From: an uncultured Bacteroidales bacterium
GTDB lineage: Bacteria > Bacteroidota > Bacteroidia > Bacteroidales > P3
Assembly (NCBI GenBank): GCA_937886715.1
Contig: CAKZZD010000034.1
Span: forward strand, 1 to 47,252
Length of the DNA stretch: 47,252 nucleotides
Reading direction: 5' to 3'
The position numbers were made by a program, and so were the translations under genes. The first letter of the stretch is position 1; each line of letters begins with the position of its first letter. This document shows, piece after piece, positions 17,337 to 24,641 of the stretch. The notes beneath the pieces were generated by a model. The model made no database searches, was not told where the DNA came from, and saw only the letters and a list, made by a program, of their open reading frames with translations.

Positions 17337-19061
17337 TTAGTCGTTGAGCCAAGCATCGAACTGCTCCCGCTTGAGGGCGGGGATGTCGAGCTTGAGCTTC
17401 TTGCGGAGGCCGCCCAGGTCGTTGAAGAGCTTGTTGGGGTTGGCAGCTTTCAACTGCTCAAAGCTCTTGATGCCGGCCTTCTGCAGCACGGGGACCCAAG
17501 CTTCATCGATGCCATGGGCGATAAGATCGGCCGATTCGTCTTCACCGCTCTTCTCGTGCACTTCGGGCTTCATCTGCGGGAAAAGCAGCACATCCTGAAT
17601 GCTCTGCGCGCCGGTCATCATCATCACCAGGCGGTCGATGCCGATGCCCATGCCGGAAGTCGGCGGCATGCCATATTCGAGGGCGCGGACAAAGTCCATG
17701 TCGATGAACATGGCCTCATCGTCACCTTTCTCAGAGAGACGCAGCTGCTCCTGGAAACGGCCCAGCTGGTCGATGGGATCGTTGAGCTCGCTGTAGGCGT
17801 TGGCCAGCTCCTTGCCGCACACAAACAGTTCGAAGCGCTCGGTGAGCTCGGGATTGTCGCGGTGGCGCTTGCAGAGGGGCGACATCTCAATGGGGTAGTC
17901 GGTGACAAAGGTCGGCTGGATCAGCTTACCCTCGCACTTCTCTCCGAAGATGGCATCTATCAGCTTGCCCTTGCCCATGGTGGCGTCGGTCTCGACCCCG
18001 AGTTGGGCACAGGCCTCACGCAGCTGCTCCTCTTTCATTCCGCTCACGTCGATGCCGGTTTCTTCTTTGATGAGCTCCACCATCGGGGCCTTGCGGAAAG
18101 GAGCTTTGAAGCTGATGTCGTTACCCCAGACATTCACCTCCGTGGTGCCATGAAGCCGCATGGCGATACGCTCAAGCATGGTCTCTACGAAACGCATCAT
18201 CCAGTTGTAGTCTTTGTAAGCCACATAAATCTCCATGCAGGTGAATTCGGGATTGTGCGTACGGTCCATGCCCTCATTGCGGAAATTGCGGCTGAACTCG
18301 TACACGCCCTTGAAGCCGCCCACGATGAGGCGCTTGAGGTACAGTTCATTGGCGATACGCAGGTACAGATCAATGTCGAGGGCATTGTGGTGCGTGATGA
18401 AGGGCCTTGCGGCAGCGCCGCCGGGAATCGACTGCAACACGGGCGTGTCCACCTCCAAATATCCCTGTTCGTTGAAATACTGGCGCATCTCGTTGACAAT
18501 CATGGCACGCTGGACGAAAGTTTCACGCACCTGCGGATTGACAATAAGGTCCACATAACGTTGACGATAGCGCAATTCGGGATCACTGAACGCGTCGTAC
18601 ACCACGCCGTCCTTTTCCTTCACGATGGGCAGCGGCCGGAGGCTCTTGCTCAGCACGGTGAGGCTCTTCACATGAATCGAAATCTCACCCATCTGGGTCA
18701 CAAACACATAGCCTTTCACTCCAATGATGTCGCCAATGTCAAGCAAGCGCTTGAAAACGGTGTTATAAAGCGTCTTGTCCTCACCGGGACATATTTCGTC
18801 GCGCTTGATATAAAGCTGTATTCTGCCAGCAGGATCCTGCAACTCAACAAAACTGGCCGCTCCCATGATACGGCGGCTCATGATGCGTCCGGCTATGCTC
18901 ACATCCTGAAACAGACTGTTGTCCTTCGGATATTCGTCGAGAATCTGCCTGCTGTCGACATTGACTTCATACAACGCAGCAGGATAAGGATTGATGCCAA
19001 GCTTCTGCAGCTCTGCGAGCGAATTTCTGCGGATTTGTTCTTGCTCAGTTAATTCTGCCAT
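17337..19061 (-). CDS. lysS: Lysine--tRNA ligase (class II)
   Basis: This 574-aa enzyme charges tRNA-Lys. Class II motifs are visible: motif 1 near MRQYFNEQGYLEVDTPVLQ, motif 2 in FRNEGMDRTHNPEFT, and motif 3 in GMGIGIDRLVMMMTG, with an N-terminal OB fold (IAGRIMSRRIMGAASFVEL). Beyond motif 3 there is a roughly 70-residue extension (DEAWVPVLQKAGIKSFEQLK, then NDLGGLRKKL) that looks like a helix-hairpin-helix add-on common in Bacteroidota LysRS. I chose the ATG at 19061 (MAELTEQEQIRRNSL), which matches usual family starts. Confidence 0.95.
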   Translation of the reverse strand: MAELTEQEQIRRNSLAELQKLGINPYPAALYEVNVDSRQILDEYPKDNSLFQDVSIAGRIMSRRIMGAASFVELQDPAGRIQLYIKRDEICPGEDKTLYNTVFKRLLDIGDIIGVKGYVFVTQMGEISIHVKSLTVLSKSLRPLPIVKEKDGVVYDAFSDPELRYRQRYVDLIVNPQVRETFVQRAMIVNEMRQYFNEQGYLEVDTPVLQSIPGGAAARPFITHHNALDIDLYLRIANELYLKRLIVGGFKGVYEFSRNFRNEGMDRTHNPEFTCMEIYVAYKDYNWMMRFVETMLERIAMRLHGTTEVNVWGNDISFKAPFRKAPMVELIKEETGIDVSGMKEEQLREACAQLGVETDATMGKGKLIDAIFGEKCEGKLIQPTFVTDYPIEMSPLCKRHRDNPELTERFELFVCGKELANAYSELNDPIDQLGRFQEQLRLSEKGDDEAMFIDMDFVRALEYGMPPTSGMGIGIDRLVMMMTGAQSIQDVLLFPQMKPEVHEKSGEDESADLIAHGIDEAWVPVLQKAGIKSFEQLKAANPNKLFNDLGGLRKKLKLDIPALKREQFDAWLND

Positions 19062-19093
19062 ACTATCAGTTCTTTTTATCATTGAATCAAAAT

Positions 19094-19102
19094 GCAAAAT
19101 TA
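19094..19102 (-). promoter_or_regulatory. -7 element (TAATTTTGC) for lysS
   Basis: The minus strand reads TAATTTTGC 33 bases upstream of the lysS ATG. A TTTC at the correct spacing could be a weak -33 element. Confidence 0.5.
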
Positions 19103-19161
19103 CTACTTTTTCTTCACATGGGAAAGCGAATCGTCAAAAAAGACCTCCTCGATGGATTTTT

Positions 19162-19315
19162 GGGACAAAAAACAGTCCATTTTTCGGCACACAAAACATG
19201 GGACGAAAGTAAAAAATCACTATTTCGTCCCTAAAATCGGCATTTTCGTCCCTAAAACGGTACTTTTGTCCCTTTTGGCGAAATTAGGAAACATATAATT
19301 CCCTCGGGACAGAAA
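19162..19315. promoter_or_regulatory. Cluster of six TTTYGTCCC / GGGACRAAA boxes
   Basis: GGGACAAAA (19162-19170) and GGGACGAAA (19200-19208) are followed by inverted copies TTTCGTCCC (19223-19231), TTTCGTCCC (19244-19252) and TTTTGTCCC (19264-19272), and by GGGACAGAAA (19306-19315), which lies immediately upstream of the -7 box of the AMP-binding gene. The three central copies are spaced 21 and 20 bases apart, two helical turns. This resembles an array of binding sites for a repressor or activator acting on this gene, lysS, or both; no known regulator is recognised. Confidence 0.6.
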
Positions 19316-19321
19316 TATGCC

Positions 19322-19330
19322 TATTTTTGC
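19322..19330 (+). promoter_or_regulatory. -7 element (TATTTTTGC) for the truncated AMP-binding gene
   Basis: TATTTTTGC fits the Bacteroidota -7 motif and lies 24 bases before the ATG at 19354. The usual -33 TTTG is missing; a GGGACAGAAA box occupies the spacer instead, which suggests regulated or activator-dependent use. Confidence 0.6.
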
Positions 19331-19353
19331 ATCCGAAACCAACGGAAAACGAT

Positions 19354-20163
19354 ATGGAAAAAACCGAAAAACCCACACGCGTATTCGACATTGTCGACCA
19401 AATGGAGATTCCCCGTCGCCGTCCGGCATTCCGCTATCGCGCGAACGAAACATCACTTTCCGATTATATCAGACTATCCAACCGCATCGGCCAGGCGCTC
19501 CTGCATCACGGGCTGAAACGCGGCGAAGCCGTGGCCATCCTCTCCGACAACCGCCCAGAATGGAACTTCATCGATATGGGCGTGATGCAGGCAGGAGGCA
19601 TCCTGCTGCCGCTATGCAAAGGGCTGTCGGCCGAAGAATATGTGGAATGCCTCCAGCACGCCAACATCCGGACACTGATCCTCGAAGACGAAGAAATCCT
19701 CTCTCGCTTCAAGCTGATACTCCCTCAGATAAAAACCATAGAATCAGTATTCTCCATCGACCCATGCAAGGGTGTTCCCAGCATTGCCGACCTGATTGCC
19801 GAAAATGACGGAACCGACTGCGACCTGCTGGCCCGACGCCGCAACATGATCACCTCCGACGATGTGTGCACGCTCATCTACTCAGGCGGCGGCACCTACT
19901 CGCAACTGACCCACAAAATGCTCCTCGAAGAAATCGTCGCCATGGCCGAGCAACAGGCTTCCAACCGGAAATTCGCCACCGGCAACAACGCCCTCTGCAC
20001 ACGCTACGGACGCGCCAAATGCTATGCAAATCAAATGCTTGGCCGAACCATTTCGTATCCCACACCCAACGACGACACACTCTACATCGTGCCGCGCGAC
20101 ACCGATCGCCAGCGCTTCACCGACCGCCTGCGGGCACTCCTCTGGCAACGCGTGGCGTTCTGA
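19354..20163 (+). CDS. Truncated, degenerate AMP-binding (acyl-CoA synthetase-like) protein
   Basis: This 269-aa protein matches only the N-terminal part of long-chain acyl-CoA synthetases (about 600 aa), for example LKRGEAVAILSDNRPEW and MQAGGILLPLCKGLSAEEY. The phosphate-binding signature YTSGTTGxPKG is reduced to YSGGGTYSQ (176-184), although LTHKMLL just after it keeps the family pattern. The acyl-binding part and the hinged C-terminal domain with the catalytic lysine are absent. The frame is intact, so this is probably a stable, non-adenylating paralogue rather than fresh decay. Its stop abuts the NlpC/P60 stop with no gap (TGATCA). The role is unknown. Confidence 0.8.
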   Translation: MEKTEKPTRVFDIVDQMEIPRRRPAFRYRANETSLSDYIRLSNRIGQALLHHGLKRGEAVAILSDNRPEWNFIDMGVMQAGGILLPLCKGLSAEEYVECLQHANIRTLILEDEEILSRFKLILPQIKTIESVFSIDPCKGVPSIADLIAENDGTDCDLLARRRNMITSDDVCTLIYSGGGTYSQLTHKMLLEEIVAMAEQQASNRKFATGNNALCTRYGRAKCYANQMLGRTISYPTPNDDTLYIVPRDTDRQRFTDRLRALLWQRVAF

Positions 20164-20733
20164 TCATACGGCCAGCCTTCTCACAGAATGAAGCTCATGC
20201 GAATAGGCATGGGCTTTTTCGTTGTAAATACCCTTGGAATCAAGCACATCCACCCGCACAAGCCCCGACGAGTGCACCACATGCCCGTCGCCGGTGCAGA
20301 TGCCCACATGGATGATGCGGCCCTCGCTGTTGTGGAAAAAGCAGAGGTCGTCACGACGCACGTCGCAGGCGCACACCTCCACGCCCGCCGTGGCCTGCTG
20401 CGAGGCATCGCGCGGCAGCCAGATGTCCATCGCTTTGAAACACACTTGCGTCAATCCCGAACAGTCAATCCCTCCTTGCGAGCGTCCGCCCCAAAGATAG
20501 GGCGTGCCCAAAAAGAGCCGCTCGGCCAGATCAGCAGCATAGTCGAACGGGACATACTGCTTGTTGTCGACCCAACCCTCGTAACCATCATAGAAACAGC
20601 GCACATAGCTCCATTTCTCATCGCGCTGCAACACCTCCACCACGTCGCCATAGAGCAACTGGTTGACCATCTCGGCGCGGTCTGATGCCGTGGCCCGAAT
20701 GGGCACCGCTGCCAAAAAACAGAACCCCCTCAC
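20164..20733 (-). CDS. NlpC/P60 cysteine peptidase with N-terminal SH3 domain
   Basis: This is a 189-aa cell-wall peptidase of the NlpC/P60 type, expected to cleave peptide stems of peptidoglycan (gamma-D-glutamyl-diamino acid bonds). A bacterial SH3-like domain spans about 8-62 (VPIRATASDRAEMVNQLLYGD, then YEGWVDN), followed by the catalytic domain with Cys91 (GIDCSGL), His142 (IIHVG) and a third polar residue, probably His154 (HVVHSSG). No signal peptide is visible; the start begins almost inside the SH3 domain, as in some family members, so export is unclear. It overlaps the DUF4294 gene by four bases, suggesting coupled translation. Confidence 0.87.
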   Translation of the reverse strand: MRGFCFLAAVPIRATASDRAEMVNQLLYGDVVEVLQRDEKWSYVRCFYDGYEGWVDNKQYVPFDYAADLAERLFLGTPYLWGGRSQGGIDCSGLTQVCFKAMDIWLPRDASQQATAGVEVCACDVRRDDLCFFHNSEGRIIHVGICTGDGHVVHSSGLVRVDVLDSKGIYNEKAHAYSHELHSVRRLAV

Positions 20734-21428
20734 AACTGCCCCCTCTCTATCGACCTCACGATACGGTCAATCAAATCGTCCTTCGAATTGTGCTTGGGAT
20801 CGAACTGCGTCTTCAGATTGTAGCCGAACAGCTTGGCAAACGTCTGGTACAGTCCCGCACGGAGCGTGCCTCGCAACTCGCCCACAATGTTGTAAGCCGT
20901 ACGGTTGGTCTCGCGGTCGATAAGCTTGATCAGCACCAGCCCCTGCGAAAACGAATATTTCGAAAGATCCTCCTTATAGTCGGCCAGCAACTTCTGCTCG
21001 GCCTCCTTGATGGCCGCCTTGCGTTGCTTCTTGGGCAAGGCCGCAATCTCGATCTCAAGGGCATCCAGCCGACGCTTGCCCTCCTGCGCATAGGGCAGCA
21101 TCAGGCGCACATTGCGGATCAGCTTGGAATTGGACTTGATCTCCTTGGGCGTTAGCAACATACCCGACATATACACATTCACCGCCCGCAACTGGTACAA
21201 CGGAATCGTGTCGCCGTCGAGCACCGTGCCGAACACATAGTGCTCCTGGTCGGTGATGCGCCGCGTGGTGGGTCCCACCACCAGACTCTTCCTGTCGACA
21301 GGGGCCTGTTTCAACGTGCTGTCAGGCTTCAACGCCTTCAGCTTCAGCGGCACCTGCGCCTCGCTCGCACCCGACACCAACACCAGCGCTGCAGCTGCCA
21401 CCATTCTGATCATGTTCTTCGGCTTCAT
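20730..21428 (-). CDS. DUF4294 exported protein
   Basis: This 232-aa protein has a signal peptide (about 1-24, ending ASEAQ). It carries the DUF4294 core (HYVFGTVLDGDTIPLYQL, then VNVYMSGMLLTPKEI) and a helical, lysine-rich C-terminal half (LEIEIAALPKKQRKAAIKEA). The family is restricted to Bacteroidota and its function is unknown; a periplasmic or envelope location is expected. It is the first gene of a two-gene unit with the NlpC/P60 peptidase, so a role linked to peptidoglycan is plausible but unproven. Confidence 0.85.
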   Translation of the reverse strand: MKPKNMIRMVAAAALVLVSGASEAQVPLKLKALKPDSTLKQAPVDRKSLVVGPTTRRITDQEHYVFGTVLDGDTIPLYQLRAVNVYMSGMLLTPKEIKSNSKLIRNVRLMLPYAQEGKRRLDALEIEIAALPKKQRKAAIKEAEQKLLADYKEDLSKYSFSQGLVLIKLIDRETNRTAYNIVGELRGTLRAGLYQTFAKLFGYNLKTQFDPKHNSKDDLIDRIVRSIERGQL

Positions 21429-21541
21429 ATCCTAGTCCTTTATGTTTGTATAACTCCGATTTTAACATTTTAGTATGCCACCCGCATCAATTCCTGCAAC
21501 ATGCCGTACACTAATTTTCATCCAATTATGAAAAAATTACA

Positions 21542-21550
21542 TATATTTGC
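21542..21550 (+). promoter_or_regulatory. -7 element (TATATTTGC) for the outer-membrane barrel gene
   Basis: TATATTTGC matches the -7 consensus and lies about 75 bases before the ATG at 21625, giving an A-rich leader of about 68 bases. No clear -33 element is seen. Confidence 0.5.
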
Positions 21551-21624
21551 AAAACGGCACCAACACAAAAACAACAATAAACATCCTGAAAATCAATTAT
21601 TAACAACAAAAAATAACAGTCATC

Positions 21625-22236
21625 ATGAAAAAACAATTATCCTTTCTGGCTATCGCCTGCGCCATGCTGCTGACCGGCAACGTGATGGCCCAATTCAACA
21701 TCAACGGAGGCATCTCCGCGATGAACACGAAGGACAATGTCAATAATTCCGACACCACCATCGGCTACTATGTCGGCGTCACCAACAACTTCGAGCTCAC
21801 CAGCCACATCGGCATCGCCCCCGGTGTCTATTTCCGCAGCCTGAAAAACGACAACGAGTATGACAAACTGAAAGAGACCTACACCGAGAACAGCGTCAAC
21901 GTGCCCGTTCTGCTCAACCTGAACCTCAACATCTCCGAACAGTCGCGGGCCTACATCTTTGCCGGTCCCGAATTCAACATCGGGATCAGCGCCAAGCAGA
22001 AAATCGTCACCACCGGCGACAAGCCCGAAACGATGAGCGAACAGAACTACTTTGACGCCGACGACATCATCCGCCTCAACCGATTCAACATCAGCGGCAC
22101 CGTCGGCATCGGACTGAAACTCGACTTCATGAACTTCAACATTGGTCTCAGCTCCACCCTGCTCGACCGCCGCGCGTCGAAAGACATCGAAGAAAAAGGC
22201 TACAGCGCCTTCATCGGTCTCGGACTGGTTTTCTGA
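21625..22236 (+). CDS. Outer-membrane beta-barrel protein (porin-like, OMP_b-brl)
   Basis: This 203-aa protein has a signal peptide (MKKQLSFLAIACAMLLTGNVMA) followed by alternating hydrophobic and polar strands typical of small eight-stranded Bacteroidota barrels (GYYVGVTNNFELTSHIGIAP, NVPVLLNLNLNISEQSRAYIF, GTVGIGLKLDF). It ends in AFIGLGLVF, the terminal Phe being the BamA recognition pattern. The role is structural or unknown. It is monocistronic, with its own promoter and a strong terminator downstream. Confidence 0.88.
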   Translation: MKKQLSFLAIACAMLLTGNVMAQFNINGGISAMNTKDNVNNSDTTIGYYVGVTNNFELTSHIGIAPGVYFRSLKNDNEYDKLKETYTENSVNVPVLLNLNLNISEQSRAYIFAGPEFNIGISAKQKIVTTGDKPETMSEQNYFDADDIIRLNRFNISGTVGIGLKLDFMNFNIGLSSTLLDRRASKDIEEKGYSAFIGLGLVF

Positions 22237-22260
22237 CCATTTCCAACACCACAACCCCAC

Positions 22261-22301
22261 AGCCGGAGGCTCCCGTCAGGATGCCCTCCGGCTTCTTTTT
22301 T
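22261..22301 (+). terminator. Rho-independent terminator after the outer-membrane barrel gene
   Basis: AGCCGGAGG (22261-22269) pairs with CCTCCGGCT (22285-22293), followed by TCTTTTTT. It lies 25 bases past the stop. Confidence 0.9.
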
Positions 22302-22415
22302 GCGCCAAGCCGCCGAATTTCGCCGCAAACCATTGACGCACAGGCATTCATCCCCGCCTCAAGCATCCCCGCACCCAACACTCTCCCCCTCCAAAAACAG
22401 CACACACGCAACTCG

Positions 22416-22520
22416 CTGTCCCTCAACACCATCTCCTTATCATCTCCTACCCATCTCCTACCCATCTCCTACTGCGGTAGGAGATGGTAGGTGGTTGTCA
22501 GGGTGTTGGCAGGGAGAAAG
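22416..22520 (+). repeat. Interspersed palindromic repeat, copy B
   Basis: The left arm has three 11-base units of the CATCTCCTACC type instead of two, the centre is TGCG, and the right arm starts GTAGGAGATGG. The upstream flank CTGTCCCTCAACACC is shared with copy D, and the downstream flank differs from A and C. It lies between two convergent genes and their terminators. The rest of this 371-base gap holds only C-rich sequence. Confidence 0.85.
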
Positions 22521-22539
22521 CATGGCCAGGCGTGGCATA

Positions 22540-22578
22540 GACAAAAGACAAGGCCGCGCCCCGATGGGGCGCGGCCTT
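22540..22578 (-). terminator. Terminator downstream of hutU
   Basis: On the minus strand a perfect 13-bp stem (AAGGCCGCGCCCC pairing with GGGGCGCGGCCTT) with a three-base loop is followed by GTCTTTTGTC. The T run is interrupted, but the stem is very stable. Confidence 0.82.
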
Positions 22579-22607
22579 GACGTATAATATTAATATGTAC
22601 GGACCGA

Positions 22608-24608
22608 TCAGAACAGGCCTTCGAGCACATCGTCGTCGACCAGGTTGGGCATGGTGACTTTGAGCTCGGGGCAGATGTCCATGGCACGCTTGATGGCGAA
22701 CATGGCGCCCTCGTTGCGGGCCCAGCTGCGGCGGCTGATGCCGTTGTTGACATCCCAGTGGAGCATCATGCGCAAACGGCGGTCGCATTCGGCCGAACCG
22801 TCGAGCACCATGCCGAAGCCACCGTTAATCACCTCGCCCCAGCCTACGCCGCCACCATTGTGGATCGACACCCAGGTGGCACCGCGGAAACTGTCGCCGA
22901 TGACATTCTGCACAGCCATGTCGGCGCAGCGGTTGGATCCGTCGTAGATGTTGCTGGTCTCGCGGAAGGGGCTGTCGGTGCCGCTGACATCGTGGTGGTC
23001 GCGGCCGAGCACGATAGGCGCACTGATCTCACCCTTGCGGATGGCCTCGTTGAAGGCGGCGGCAATTTTGGTGCGGCCTTCGCAATCGGCATAGAGGATG
23101 CGGGCCTGGCTACCCACGACGAGGTGATTCTCCTTGGCGCCACGGATCCACTGGATATTGTCGCGCATCTGCTGCTGGATTTCGGCGGGAGCCGTGGCGG
23201 CAATCTCGTCAAGCACGCGCATAGCGATGTGGTCGCTCTTGTCGAGGTCGTCGGGGTTGCCGCTGGTGCACACCCAACGGAAGGGTCCGAAGCCGTAGTC
23301 GAAGCACATGGGGCCCATGATGTCCTGCACATAGGAGGGATAACGGAAAGCGGTGTGGTCGGCATTCCAGATGTCGGCTCCGGCACGGCTGCTCTCCAGC
23401 AAGAAGGCGTTGCCATAGTCGAAGAAATACATGCCGTTGGCGGTGAGCTTGTTGATGGCGGCCACATGGCGACGGAGGCTTTCCTGCACCTTTTCTTTGA
23501 ACAGCTCGGGCTGCTCGGCCATCATCACTTTGGCGTCCTCGAACGAGATTCCGACAGGATAGTATCCGCCGGCCCACGGGTTGTGGAGCGAAGTCTGGTC
23601 GGAGCCAAGGTCGACCTGAATGCCCTTCTCGGCGCAGTATTCCCAAAGGTCGACCACATTGCCCTGATAGGCAAAGCTCTTGGCGATCTTCTTGGCACGG
23701 GCGTCGTTGACGGCCACGAAGAGCTCGTCAAGATTGTCGTGCACCTCGTCCACCCAGCCCTGCGTGAAGCGCTTCTGGGTGGCGGCGGGGTTGATTTCGG
23801 CCGTGATGCTGACCACACCGGCAATGTCGCCGGCTTTAGGCTGGGCTCCGCTCATGCCGCCAAGACCGGCGGTGATGAAGAGCTTGCCGGCAGTGCCTCC
23901 GCCAAGTTTGCGGGCGGCATTGAGGACGGTGATCGTGGTGCCGTGGACGATACCCTGCGGTCCGATATACATATAGCTACCGGCGGTCATCTGGCCATAC
24001 TGCGTCACGCCGAGGGCATTGTATCGCTCCCAGTCGTCGGGCTTGCTGTAGTTGGGGATCATCATGCCGTTGGTGACCACCACACGCGGCGCATCCTTGT
24101 GCGAGGGGTAAAGTCCCATAGGGTGACCGCTGTACATGACGAGGGTCTGTTCGTCGGTCATCTCGCTGAGGTATTTCATCACCAGGCGATATTGGGCCCA
24201 GTTCTGGAACACGGCACCGTTGCCGCCGTAGGTGATCAGCTCGTGAGGATGCTGGGCCACGGCCGGATCGAGGTTGTTCTGGATCATCAGCATGATGGCG
24301 GCAGCCTGACGGCAGCGGGCAGGATATTCGTCGATCGGACGGGCATACATTTTGTAAGTCGGGCGCAGGCGATACATATAGATACGGCCATACGTCTTCA
24401 GTTCTTCGGCAAACTCCTTGGCCAGCATCTTGTGATACTTGGCAGGGAAATAGCGCAGCGCGTTGCGGATGGCCAGCTTCTTCTCGGCCGGCGTCAAGAT
24501 GTCCTTACGCTTGGGTGCATGGTTCACCGAAGGGTCATAGGGTTGGGGTTCGGGCAGCGGATCGGGAATGCCGAGGCGCAATTCATTCTGAAATTCTTCT
24601 AGTGTCAT
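22608..24608 (-). CDS. hutU: Urocanate hydratase
   Basis: This 666-aa enzyme adds water to urocanate to form imidazolonepropionate in histidine breakdown, using tightly bound NAD+. Family signatures include HELITYGGNGAVFQNWAQYR, the NAD-binding FITAGLGGMSGAQPKAG and the region MCFDYGFGPFRWVCTSGN. It belongs to the longer (about 660-670 aa) form with an N-terminal extension, rather than the 550-aa Pseudomonas form. No hutH, hutI or ftcD lies nearby. It is the last gene of the DRTGG/HydS-like unit, 33 bases after the choice-of-anchor L gene. Confidence 0.96.
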   Translation of the reverse strand: MTLEEFQNELRLGIPDPLPEPQPYDPSVNHAPKRKDILTPAEKKLAIRNALRYFPAKYHKMLAKEFAEELKTYGRIYMYRLRPTYKMYARPIDEYPARCRQAAAIMLMIQNNLDPAVAQHPHELITYGGNGAVFQNWAQYRLVMKYLSEMTDEQTLVMYSGHPMGLYPSHKDAPRVVVTNGMMIPNYSKPDDWERYNALGVTQYGQMTAGSYMYIGPQGIVHGTTITVLNAARKLGGGTAGKLFITAGLGGMSGAQPKAGDIAGVVSITAEINPAATQKRFTQGWVDEVHDNLDELFVAVNDARAKKIAKSFAYQGNVVDLWEYCAEKGIQVDLGSDQTSLHNPWAGGYYPVGISFEDAKVMMAEQPELFKEKVQESLRRHVAAINKLTANGMYFFDYGNAFLLESSRAGADIWNADHTAFRYPSYVQDIMGPMCFDYGFGPFRWVCTSGNPDDLDKSDHIAMRVLDEIAATAPAEIQQQMRDNIQWIRGAKENHLVVGSQARILYADCEGRTKIAAAFNEAIRKGEISAPIVLGRDHHDVSGTDSPFRETSNIYDGSNRCADMAVQNVIGDSFRGATWVSIHNGGGVGWGEVINGGFGMVLDGSAECDRRLRMMLHWDVNNGISRRSWARNEGAMFAIKRAMDICPELKVTMPNLVDDDVLEGLF

Positions 24609-24641
24609 GATATGTCAGTTCTATGATAATTATTGTTTTGT

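Noticed and set aside
19221..19280. Regular 20-21 base repeats considered as a CRISPR array
   Set aside because: Only the nine-base core is conserved, the spacing is too short for spacers, copies occur in both orientations and no cas gene is near.
22237..22607. Search for a small gene in the gap between the barrel and hutU genes
   Set aside because: Open frames there lack start context and consist of the repeat and C-rich sequence only.
22758..24602. A 614-codon plus-strand frame opposite hutU
   Set aside because: It is a shadow of hutU with no recognisable motifs.
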